Shown here: positions 39,771 through 49,397 of the stretch, piece by piece
How positions within the stretch are numbered: the first letter of the stretch is position 1
How the letters are laid out: the number at the start of each line of letters is the position of its first letter
NCBI GenBank assembly: GCA_032173965.1
Contig: CM063283.1
Span: 81,284,743-81,348,742, forward strand
Length of the DNA: 64,000 nucleotides
From: Sitta carolinensis
Taxonomy: Eukaryota; Chordata; Aves; Passeriformes; Sittidae
Reading direction: 5' to 3'
The notes under the pieces: model-generated
What the model was told of the DNA's origin: nothing
Seen by the model: the letters and a program-made list of their open reading frames with translations, nothing else
Database searches by the model: none
Made by a program: the position numbers and the translations under genes

Positions 39771-40589
39771 TGTTTGTACAGAGCATCATGACAAACATCC
39801 CATGGCTTTATAGGTCAAGTTATTTGTCCAATGGCTGGTGATTTCTCCTTCATCAGGTGCTCTCCTTCCTAGAAAGCCACTCGCATCAAAGGGTGGGTCA
39901 GATGTGTTGCTTTAACAGTAGCCTCCTCTTTGTGGCCATTTTCTTTTCCAAGGGCTTTATGGTTCCTCTTCATCTTTTGATGGCCCATCATGTGGTAAAA
40001 GAAAAACTATGGAAAAGTTCTTCAAAGGACAACTGGCAACCAGAAGTGAGCACTGGAACAATTCATTCTGCTCCTTGTCCAGACACACATTAATTGCTCC
40101 AGTGGTTGCAGCCTGTACCCAGCTTTGTCCTTCCCAAGAAGTCCTCAGGCACTGGGGCACAGACAGGATGATTGCATGTCTGTGCATCCTTGTTTGTTGC
40201 AGTTGGTTTTTGGGTGCACAGTAGACCCAATGCTTTCCCTGAAAGAGTCTTGACTCTGTGTGGATGTGCAGTTGCTTTCATAGTAGGCATGGACAAGATC
40301 CAGAGAAGGAATCAGAACGTGTGCTTTACTTCCAGCCTCTCAAAACAGATAGCTCAACTACCCAGCAGGAAGATCAGGCCACTCCTGGTGCAGAGTTTAA
40401 TTTTTACTTTCATTAAAACAGAAAACATGTCGAAACAATGAAGAGATTATGAAGAAAGGAAAAATTAAAGCTTTCATCGTTAATTAAGCACTCAGAAGAT
40501 GGAATAAGGCAATTCATTAGTCATACACAAGCAATCCACTCTCTGTTGCATTGAAAAATATTACATAATATTATATAATATTTCCATAA

Positions 40590-40785
40590 CATCTAGAATC
40601 CTAGAATGGCTTTGATTGGAAGACACTTTAAAGACTATCTAGTTCCAACCCCCTGCCATGGGAAGAGACGTCTTCCACTACACCAGGCTGCTCAGAGCTT
40701 CATCCAACCTAGCCTTGAACACTTCAAGTAATGGCTAATTCCTTAATATAATGTAGTTGGGTTTTTCCTTGTATGTTTAGATAAT
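40590..40785 (-). mobile_element. CR1 LINE 3' end fragment, antisense, sister of the 39.6-kb copy
   Basis: It starts at the CR1 3' terminus read in reverse (CTAGAATCCTAGAATGGC) and continues with AGTTCCAACCCCCTGCCATG, AGGCTGCTCAGAG, CATCCAACCTAGCCTTGAAC and ACTTCAAG. The unusual tail ATGGCTAATTCCTTAAT ... GTAGTTGGGTTTTT matches the copy about 1 kb upstream. Confidence 0.86.
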
Positions 40786-41004
40786 TGCTTCTAGCAACAG
40801 GTGGTAGAAGATAAATAGGAATTTTGCACAGGGCTTTCAACTCAGCATATTACATATGGTGGATAGAAGGAGCAAAGTAAATCATATGAAAAGTTACACA
40901 AGCTGACTTTAATGGATGGTCAGTGTTACCGTGCTTATAAGTCACAGTGTGGGCATGTAAGCACCTTCAACTAGTGCATATCCTTTATTAAAAATATTTG
41001 ATAT

Positions 41005-41225
41005 TATTTTGAATAGAAGAGAATAGAATACACTGTTTCAGTTGAAAGGCACCTACAACAGCAGTATTCAATTCATGACTGACCAAATGATAAAGCACGT
41101 AATTAAAGGCATTGTTCAAGTGCCTGTTCAAATGACACTGACAGGCTTGGGATGCCAAGCAACTCTCTAGGAAGCCAGTTACAGTGTTTGACCACCCTCT
41201 TGGTATCAATCTTCTCTGGTGGGGA
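41005..41225 (-). mobile_element. CR1 LINE fragment, antisense, another subfamily
   Basis: It contains AATAGAATACACTGTTTCAG, GGCACCTACAACA, ACTGACAGGCTTGGGATGCC, TCTCTAGGAAGCCAGTTACA and GTGTTTGACCACCCTCTTGG in the order of a CR1 3' end read on the minus strand. Its internal wording differs from the 39.6- and 40.6-kb fragments, so it is an independent insertion. Confidence 0.85.
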
Positions 41226-41347
41226 ACTTAACTGGCAAGTCATCAAAAGTAAATATCTTCATAAAATTCTGCATATCCCAGGAAAACCTTACCATTGAAT
41301 CAGCAGAAGCAGTGTGGTATTTCTGATGCTATAACAATATCTATACA

Positions 41348-41350
<3 letters not shown>

Positions 41351-41385
<35 letters not shown>
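41351..41385. repeat. (AT)n dinucleotide microsatellite
   Basis: About 17 uninterrupted AT units occur, flanked on both sides by ACAGAC and followed by a shorter CTATATATATCTATA run. It is likely length-polymorphic. Confidence 0.95.
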
Positions 41386-41389
<4 letters not shown>

Positions 41390-42964
41390 CCTATATATAT
41401 CTATAAATGAGGCTGTAGAGAGCCCTGCTCATAAGAACATAATCACACAAATTCTGCCTACAGACTATTTTTCTAAATCATTTTAGTGTTGAGCTGTTGT
41501 CATTAAGATTTGTGAGTCATGATATTGATATTTATGCCTGTTTGTGATGCAGAACTATTAAACTGAGGAATATAAAGTCCAGTGAACCATCACATGAAGT
41601 AACGGTTTATCTGTGTTGCTACTTTTTTAAGTAGAGCACAAGAGTATGTAAAAAAACCTTTTGTTTTTTTCTCTGTCATCCAGAATAAGTTGTATAAAAT
41701 ATGAATTCTCATATTCATCATTGTTCTGCTACTTCACAATATCAAGATATTTTATATTGTTGTTCATAGTTAATCATTATACTAGCCACTCTGTGAGCAA
41801 AGAATTGTGCAGGCCCTTTATGTTATTATAAAATGTACTGGGTATTATTAGAACTATTTTCCTTAGCATAAAGGAGGGCAAAATAGTAGTACGGTACTAA
41901 ACCAAGGTAAACAAGCATTTTTAAGTGATTTTAGATAGAATATCATAGTACAGTCATTTTCTAAAAAATCCCAAACATAACAAAAAACTTCCAATTACTT
42001 AGATTTATTAGTTTTTATATGGCACTGAGTAACCTATTCACTACTGTCTTGTTTATCAAGTGAGTTCTTCAGGAAAAGACATCCTGTCAGGTGCTGCAGA
42101 CAAAGCTCTGAGCAGCATCAGTACTGTAAATGCCTCAGATAGTGACTGCAAGGATTGCAAAATGATACATTATTATTTAGCAGGCATTGATCATATCACT
42201 GATAAAGGCAAAGCATATCAAATGTGTTTTAAATATGTCCTTTAATTACAATAAAAATGCCATGGAAATAATTTCAGCAGTAGCTGTGTGATCCTTCTGA
42301 ATGCAGAATGTAAAATTTTTGCATATACTCAAGATGAAAGGAGTTATCACTCTAAGCTATTCACTTATTAATTTTCATTTAATTCTCATGGTATATCAGT
42401 CATTATAGATCGTTCACCATTTTATGACAGAGCAGAACCTGGATAACTATGCTGTGTCTAAAATGTAGTTCCCTCGTTTACCTGCCTGCTTGGACAGAAC
42501 TACAGAATCTTAATTTGCTGTCATGGTTTCCATGATCCTTTACTCATGTCACATTGTTGTTACAATGAACACATACAGCATAGCCGTCATCTTAAGGTAG
42601 AGTGCAGACCCTTTCATCCTTGCAAAATGGGTAATTAAACTAGGATTTTAATATTTGTGCTTGTTTTTAGATTTACTAGCACTTACTGTGAAAGCCTAAT
42701 CAATTATTTTTTATGCTGCATCTGACTAAATCTTGAAAAAATAGACTGAAGTTTTCCATATATCTATTCTGGCTTTAAGCTATCTTTAAATGACACTGTT
42801 GAAGAAATGGACCCTGCCAATTGAATAAGTGCTTTTCTTGTTATTACAAGATTCGGGTTTGCATAAGGACCAGAAATGTAAAACAAAATTAGGGAAGATG
42901 TTTGTAACTGATAAGGTCCTGTGGTGGTAATATAATTCTTCTGCTGTACCTGCTTCATTTGAAT

Positions 42965-42987
42965 TTGGGGTTTTTTTGTTTTTGCAG
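42965..42987 (+). other. DHRSX: 3' splice site of terminal DHRSX exon
   Basis: A T-rich polypyrimidine run ending TTTTTGCAG directly precedes ACCCCAGAGGAAGGAGCC, which encodes the conserved TPEEGA start of the last exon in phase 0. Confidence 0.93.
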
Positions 42988-43185
42988 ACCCCAGAGGAAG
43001 GAGCCTCTACAACCATCTATGCAGCAGTATCTCCCGAGGTGGAAGGAGCTGGTGGCTGCTACCTTTACAATGAGGAAAGGACAAAGTCGGCTGACGTAGC
43101 ATATGATGAGGAGCTGCAGAGAAGGCTCTGGACAGAAAGCTGCAAGATGGTTGGGATTTCTGACGAAGCCAGCAGGCTTCCCTAG
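42988..43185 (+). CDS. DHRSX: DHRSX terminal coding exon with stop codon
   Basis: This exon encodes the last 65 residues of DHRSX followed by TAG at 43183-43185. The segment TPEEGASTTIYAAVSPEVEG and the following GGCYLYNEE, LQRRLWTESCKMVG words are the typical C-terminal region of DHRSX/retinol-dehydrogenase-like SDRs. There, TPEEGA-type sequence follows the substrate-loop helix and GGxY/LYNxx closes the fold. It starts right after the AG at 42986-42987 in phase 0, matching the phase of the exon ending at 10426. The last residues (ISDEASRLP) look lineage-variable. Nothing suggests a pseudogene: both splice sites, frame and stop are intact. The apparent ATG at 42976 lies in the intron and is not a start. 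Confidence 0.95.
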   Translation, partial: TPEEGASTTIYAAVSPEVEGAGGCYLYNEERTKSADVAYDEELQRRLWTESCKMVGISDEASRLP

Positions 43186-43450
43186 AAGAAGCCACTTTCA
43201 TCTGGGTAAATGAAATGCATTGAAAAGCATCTTAGGTGAATTCTTGCAGCATCAGTCATCATCCTGGAAATCACTGTTCAATCCCAAAGGCAAACGTGAA
43301 CAGCTCTGTTCTTCACTTGAATCCCAAATCTGCTAGGGTGTGGAGGGAATATTCCCACAGAAAGGTGTAGTGGTTGGTTTTAAATCTAACCATCAGTTTT
43401 GTAAATCATTCTGTTTCAGTCCGTGATTAAAATACAATCTTTAAACATGT
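43186..43450 (+). other. DHRSX: DHRSX 3' untranslated region (short form)
   Basis: This non-coding sequence runs from the stop to roughly 20 bases past the ATTAAA signal. The cleavage point is inferred, not seen. Use of a second signal at 43745-43750 would extend the UTR by about 320 bases. Confidence 0.7.
43426..43431 (+). terminator. DHRSX: Polyadenylation signal ATTAAA
   Basis: ATTAAA lies 241 bases after the stop codon, with a downstream T/GT-rich element (GTTTTCATTGTTTTGTTC, starting about 30 bases further on). This is the arrangement expected of a vertebrate poly(A) site. Confidence 0.72.
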
Positions 43451-43744
43451 GCAGAGATGAGTTTTCATTGTTTTGTTCAAAAAAATCAAGCTTGATCATG
43501 TTGTGCTGGGAGGTTTTGAACTTAAACCACCTTTGTACATATAAGTTACTCCTTTAAATCAGTTTTAAAAGTTGCAGCTTTATTTCCTTAAGCTTCATAC
43601 ATCTTTAAGACACTTTCATCAGCTTGTTCTAATGCAGAAATTTGGAATTTATGATCATGAAGTTGTTTCTGTCTTAAGATTAGTTTTATATGTCAGCTTT
43701 TATTCAGAGGTATTAACTGAAGGTCAGAGCATCAAGAAAAAGTA

Positions 43745-43750
43745 AATAAA
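43745..43750 (+). terminator. DHRSX: Possible alternative polyadenylation signal AATAAA
   Basis: A canonical AATAAA within TAAATAAATAAGG is followed by a T-rich region. It could give a longer DHRSX 3' UTR, but the hexamer is common by chance in AT-rich DNA. Confidence 0.35.
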
Positions 43751-44658
43751 TAAGGTCTTCTTCAAACAGGGTATTGAATTCACTTGTTTCCAGTTTAAGT
43801 TCATCTCTCCTATAAGTGAGGAAGGAATCAAACGTTATAATGGCAACACTTTAGCAGAGGATGCAGTCAGCCTATTGTCTCATCAGTGGGCTAAGATTTA
43901 CTTGTCTGCTTTTCTCCTGAACCCCTGTAATGTCACATCTGCAGTTTCATTCATTTTCTTTGACAAGGAACTCATGAACTGTTGCATGAAGAATCACCTC
44001 CTTTTGTTGGTTTTGATCCTAGTTCATATTAGTTTCAGAACTAGAGTTCATGGTTTGGAAGAGACAGCAATTAATGCCAGCCTACTTTTTTCCTCTTTCT
44101 GGAGATATACAATGCATCCTCCCTAAACTGTGTCTTTGCCATTTTCAAGACTAGCCCCTGCCTACTCATCTAGCAAACAAAGGAGCAAGAGGATATTTTC
44201 CCTTTAGTTGTGTATGTCTTTCCTAGAATTTCCTAGTAGCTGTTTTATTTTTAATTTTATTTTTAATCTCAGTGTGGAGCTGATATATTTTATGAAGCTA
44301 TTTTCAGCAAACACTAGGGTTTCTCCCCTTCATGGGATGGCAGTCAGTTTTGAACATACTTCAGTTGTATACAGTTCAGGGAACTTTAAGAATGTCTACC
44401 AAAGAGAATCTCTAAGAATGATGTTCACATTCACAGAGTAAAAAACAAAACAGACATTGGGCAGTACAAAGAAAGCCTGAATTTATACACGCTCAAATAA
44501 CTAGAAGAAAGAAAAACTGGATTGAAGGTAGAAATATTTTAATGGGAATGGTGGCAAATCATGAGAATTATTTGCAGAGAAACTTCCCTGGGCAGTTTCA
44601 GTCAAGATTGTAAGTCTCACAAAAACACCTGGCAGTGTCTGGGAGACAGTACAGCAGC

Positions 44659-44966
44659 CTTAGGATACTTATAGGGCATCTAGGAAAGATGGGGAGGGGC
44701 TTGGGCAGTGTAGTGATAGAATGAGTGGTAGCGGTTCTAAACTGAAAGAGAGAAGATTTAGGTTACACATTAGGAAGAAATACTTCACTGTCAGGGTGCT
44801 GAAACACATCCACTAACTGTGGATGTCTCATCCTTGGAAGTGTTCAAAATCATGTTGGATGGGGCTTTGTCTAGTGGAAGATGTCCCTGCCCATGTCAGG
44901 GGAGTGGGAAACAGATTGTCTTTAAGGTACATTCTGATAAAAAAAAGCATTCTGTGATTCTTTGAC
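44659..44966 (+). mobile_element. CR1 LINE 3' end fragment (about 300 bp)
   Basis: Sense CR1 3' sequence in order: ACTGAAAGAGAGAAGATTTA, ATTAGGAAGAAATACTTCAC, TGTGGATGTCTCATCCTTGG, GTTGGATGGGGCTTTGTCTA, GAAGATGTCCCTGCCCATG and the terminal CATTCTGTGATTCTTTGA. It lies about 1.2 kb beyond the DHRSX poly(A) signal. Confidence 0.92.
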
Positions 44967-47452
44967 GTCTGCCAGTGAGTCTTTCCAAGCGTGAGATCTG
45001 TGTCTAGGGATCTTGAGGTCTTACTGTTAACGGAGTAAGGTCTACCCTACTCCCATCTTGATGATTTTAGGTGCCATCTAAAAAAGCTGCATAATCTTAT
45101 AAATGTTCTTGCGTTTCCTTTTTTTCAAGATGCACAGGGAAAGAGACTAATAGGTGGGCCTAAAGCTTATATTCATTTTGAGGAGCTGGAAATCACTGCA
45201 GGACAGAACCAAGTGCAAACACAGTGCTGTGCTCTCATTTGCAGCAGACTAGAAACAACAGGAACATGTTCCTATGCACTGAACCCTGGACTAATATCCC
45301 TTTTGGGCTTTTTAGCTCAAACTTGGTACTTCACTTCAAGTGACCTTATCTCTATCCTTTGTTTTAGAGGAATCACATCTAAGTGAAAGTAACCATGCTC
45401 ATATGTCCAGAATCTAGGAAGAAAATGTACTGACAAAAAAAAAATAGTATGAACAAAGAAAAGCATCTGGAAAAAAAAATATTAAACACTTTGAGGGACA
45501 GCATATTTCCTGTCTGAATTAAGCCTTGCATGATCTATTTTTAGCTTCTTAGAGTTGGTATATACAAGGGTTAGCAGCAGATTTATCACTCAGTCACTAT
45601 AGCACTTTCTCTGTATGACTGGCTGACTATTTTTTGGTAAGTGAATGTAGTGCTTGTGAAATGTGCCAGACTGACACTCCAGGAACTAAATTCCTCTGTT
45701 TATTCACGGATCATGCACAGGATGCAGTAAGCCTGCTAGACAGCCAACATTTTGATGTTGCCATAGCATTCCCATGGAATATCATCGCTGCTAAAAGCAT
45801 GTCCAGGATTACTCAAACTAGATGGGATGAGATTATCATCGGTTTTAACTCTCTCGAAGCTCCACAATATTTGCACAATCATTTTCAAGTGGCGTAGGGA
45901 TTAGTGAATTAGCAACAGTAAAGAGAGCTAGTCACACTTTCAGTGTAATCTGAACCAATGTATTAACTGTCTTAGTTCAATGAAGTCTGTTTCAAACACT
46001 GAAAACATGGTTTGTGAGAACCAAGAACACAGATGTGGCTGAGTGAGGGGAAAAAATAGTGTCACAAAGCCTGGGATTTCTAGAGCATTGCAGTTCATGA
46101 AAATACAATTGAGCTAGTTGTAAAACTGTTATCTCAGGAACTAAAAATAGAAAACCGTGTCAGTTTTTCAATGTCACGTCAGCAAGTGAGTTTATCTGGA
46201 GCAAAACCAGTATTGTTATAAAGTATTCCCAGTTGAATGAGAGTAATCACTTGTGGTACTACTGCAAAAATCCAAAATAATTCTTAACATATCTATCTAG
46301 GGAAAAACATATAAAACATGTAAAAAGATGACAATGATTTTAAGTTTGCACAGACAAATTGTTAAAGATGATTTAATTTCATATTTTAACATCATGGGAT
46401 TTCCAGAGATTTAAACAAAGCTGTATTTTACTTCACTGAATATGTGGCTGAGAGGTGGCTTTGTAGTAAGTACATAGGTATAAAAAAATACCTGAGAGCT
46501 CTTTAACCTTGCAAAGAAAGACTAAACGCGTCCCAGTAATGGTAAATTGAAGGTAAACAAATTAACCTTCCAACATGAAAGCAGATCCTCTCTGAGAGTG
46601 ATTTCATATCGGAACATGTAGATCTGATATCTGAAGATAATTAAAAGATGCCTCTGAAATGACACCTGGCAAATAGGCCAGGTAGGCTCCTCAGAAAAGT
46701 AGGTCAGTCACAGTGAAGTCATGCTTAGATTCTCCCTCACATCCATAATGACAGCACTTATTTTGATTAGTATGAGAGTGACCCATTGCTCACAACTTCT
46801 AAAATGCATATTTCCTTGACAGTACTCCTCCCCAGCTAATATTTAGTTCAGAAATCGAAGTCCCTCTACCTTGGCACAAAAAGGCACACAAAATCTATTA
46901 TCCAGTTCAAGTCTGAGATAAACAGAGGCATCCACTAAGCACCAAGGTTATCTGAGCTTACTGCCTTTGGTAGCAGAGTGAAACCATGTCAAAACACTGT
47001 TTTTCTCTTAAAATAGGATTGAAATTTAAAAGTAAAAAAAAAAAAATTCTCAAAAAATGGGCCAAAAAAAGATGACTCCTGTTATGAATGATAGCTCAAA
47101 TAAATAAAAACTTACAGAAACAAATGGATTTTGTTAGAATGAATGCAGTTTTCTAGAAATTTAAAAAGGCAATGTTATTTAAACAATTAACTTGACAGGA
47201 AATAAATAACTTGCTGACAAAACAGCTCAAAGGTTCTTAGAAAAAAATTATGGTTCCTAATAAATTCTAAATTCCTCAATAATTAACTACTTTATTTGTC
47301 GACTGTGGGGAAATTATTTATAAACTGAAAAGGTAAGTGTTCTAATTTGTGTGTGAATACACTGTTATTTAGACATAAAGAATTAGCTACATTCTTGCCT
47401 CCAGTTCAATATTGACTTTAAGAGCTAAATATGGAGCCATTGGCTACACTTC
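44967..47452. other. Intergenic, no gene seen
   Basis: AT-rich sequence without recognisable exons, RNA genes or repeats apart from short A-runs. An 87-codon open frame at 45634-45897 resembles no family I know and has no splice or promoter context. Confidence 0.6.
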
Positions 47453-48534
47453 TGTCCTGGTTTCAATTCAAAACCGGGCAGAAACACCAATTTTTGTTTT
47501 GGTATAATTTTGCCAATTTCAAAGGTTCTAATCAAGAGCAAAGCAGTCTTAAGCTTAAAAGTAATAAGACTTTATTAACTAACACTAAAAGAAAGAAAAA
47601 CTACAAGAATGAGGATAGAACCTTTAAAACACTCTTCCTCTCTCCCCACAACCCTTTTTTTCTTCTTAACCAACAATGTAAAGACAATAACACTTAGAAA
47701 TCTTAGTTTTTTTACTTCTACAAATAGTCTTTGATTCATTTAGAGAGAAAAGTATTCTTTGCTAATGCTATGGAAAGCTCCCCACAAGAAAAGAACTCTT
47801 GTGGCTTCATTTTCTCACAAACCACAGGTGCTCGAGATTTGCCTTTGTGAAATCTTTCTCATCTTTCACAGTTTTTCTTTACAAATGTGCTCTTGGTCTA
47901 TATTATATTATTGGGGTGCAGTATTTTTTAAGGATGAGCCGTTTCAGCATCCTTTCACTCATTCCTGGGAACAGAGGTCTTCCCCTTTTATCCCTGGGGC
48001 CGAGGTTTCTCATCAAACTTCTAGCACTGGTGCCTCTGCTCATGATTGTGGCTAGAACGCTACCACACACCCAAAAGCATTCCATGAACTTACTGGGGAA
48101 AACACAAAGTTTGATATATCAAGTATATTTGTACTATAGCTTTACAAAAGAATTTTACAGCCTAAGCTTAAGACAAACTTTTCAAAATCCCTTCAATCTA
48201 AAATCTAACTCTTTTCTTACCAACTTCAATTTCATGTGGTTGTCCTTACAAAGTTTCACTTCCCTTTTTTCTTAGCCTAAGAGAGAATTAGTGTTCTTCT
48301 AGTACAAAGTTTTGTAATGCTGAGAAAAAAAAAAAAAAAAAAAGTCAATTTCGTCCAAGTCTTCTATTAGAAACAAGCTCTCTCTCTCTTTGTGTCTTTC
48401 TGCTGGCCACATGCTCTTTTTACCGACTCCATGTGAGCTGTGCCAGCTGCTCTCAGTTTGGAACGGGGGTCAGGGCTGCTCCTGGCTTCGGGGCCGCCTT
48501 TATCACGAGCCACAGGGGGCCACCGGAGCTGGTG

Positions 48535-48973
48535 CCCATGCATAGCTCCTTTGGTGCCCATACAGGTGCTGTCCCCATGCTCAGCTCCTTTGGTGTCCAT
48601 CCAGGTGCTGTCCCCATGCTCAGCTCCTTTGGTGCCCATGCAGGTGCTGTCCCCATGCTCAGCTCCTTTGGTGCCCATCCAGGTGCTGTCCCCATGCTCA
48701 GCTCCTTTGGTGCCCATCCAGGTGCTGTCCCCATGCTCAGCTCCTTTGGTGTCCATCCAGGTGCTGTCCCATGCTCAGCTCCTTTGGTGCCCATCCAGGT
48801 GCTGTCCCCATGCTCAGCTCCTTTGGTGCCCATCCAGGTGCTGTCCCCATGCTCAGCTCCTTTGGTGCCCATCCAGGTGCTGTCCCCATGCACAGCTCCT
48901 TTGGTGCCCATCCAGGTGCTGTCCCCATGCTCAGCTCCTTTGGTGCCCATCCAGGTGCTGTCCCCATGCTCAG
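48535..48973. repeat. Minisatellite, 39-bp unit, 11 copies, inside LTR copy 3
   Basis: CTCCTTTGGTG recurs at 48546, 48585, 48624, 48663, 48702, 48741, 48779, 48818, 48857, 48896 and 48935. All intervals are 39 bp except one of 38 bp (a C is lost in the CCCC run near 48768). Units differ by a few substitutions (GCCC/GTCC, ATCC/ATGC/ATAC, GCTCAG/GCACAG). Because 39 is a multiple of 3, every frame is periodic with 13 residues, which creates false repetitive open frames on both strands. Copies 1 and 2 of the same LTR family lack the array. Confidence 0.97.
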
Positions 48974-49059
48974 CCGCTCCCGATGCCGACACAGCCTCAG
49001 GCCAGCGTGGTTTGGTGTTCGACTGGCACAAAAGCTCTGCAGGCTCTGCCGGCTCCTTT

Positions 49060-49215
49060 GCCCCTCCCGGCCGGGCCCGGTGGGTTCCTCGGGGAGGGCT
49101 CGGCAGCCGCTCCCGCCCCTCCAGGAGCGGAGAATCCCGGCCGGGCCGAGCGGGCCCAGCCCGGTTCCGGCCACACGGGCCGAGCGGGCCCGGCCGCCCC
49201 CGGCCCGCCGCCGCC
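49060..49215. promoter_or_regulatory. CpG-dense block in the U3 side of LTR copy 3
   Basis: About two dozen CpG dinucleotides occur in roughly 160 bases of G+C-dominated sequence with repeated GGCCGGGC and GGGCCGAGCGGGC words. The surroundings are AT-rich and CpG-poor. On the minus strand it falls between the LTR 5' end and the minisatellite, where a U3 promoter/enhancer would lie. The promoter role is inferred from position and composition only. Confidence 0.6.
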
Positions 49216-49397
49216 TCCGCACCCTGGGCAGGGCCGGGAGAGGGCAGAGGGGTGTGCTCGGACAGCCGGGAGCAAAGAGACCTGCCCGGGCTTCGTTCAG
49301 AGGGAATAAGAACGAGAAAATGCTTTCCTATTGGTCCCATAAAATGCCAATCTCAAAACCAGCCAGCTCACTTCCTTGGGCTGGTCAAAATAAGACA

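Larger units (their letters stand above)
10427..42987 (+). other. DHRSX: Large final intron of DHRSX (about 32.6 kb)
   Basis: This phase 0 intron separates the catalytic-motif exon from the terminal exon. It holds four solo LTRs (23265-24664, 31047-31462, 33776-34345, 38074-39470), CR1 fragments near 19.4, 39.7, 40.7 and 41.1 kb, two local tandem duplications (17.7 and 26.2 kb) and an (AT)n microsatellite at 41.35 kb. The stretches 10433-17730, 17881-19164, 19710-23259, 24670-26152, 26341-31041, 31468-33775, 34346-38068 and 41226-42960 look like unique AT-rich intronic DNA with no exon or RNA gene that I can support. A more GC-rich patch at about 27600-28430 remains unassigned. Confidence 0.88.
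47453..49397 (-). mobile_element. Solo LTR of an endogenous retrovirus, family A copy 3 (divergent, 1.95 kb)
   Basis: It begins TGTCCTGGTTTCAATTC and ends TGGTCAAAATAAGACA, with a perfect 5-bp duplication ACTTC at 47448-47452 and 49398-49402. The first roughly 200 bases and last roughly 150 bases match copies 1 and 2, including the AATAAA signal (complement of 47571-47576). The middle is different: much of 47700-48500 is poorly alignable, 48535-48973 is a 39-bp minisatellite and 49060-49215 is extremely CpG-rich. Only the left half of the CCAAT palindrome (ATTGG, 49330-49334) survives. It is best read as a separate subfamily. Overlapping open frames of up to 331 codons on both strands come from the repeat periodicity and GC content and are not genes. 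Confidence 0.9.

Noticed and set aside
48535..48973. Regularly spaced repeats resembling a CRISPR array
   Set aside because: The whole 39-bp unit is repeated with no unique spacers, in a vertebrate genome; it is a minisatellite.
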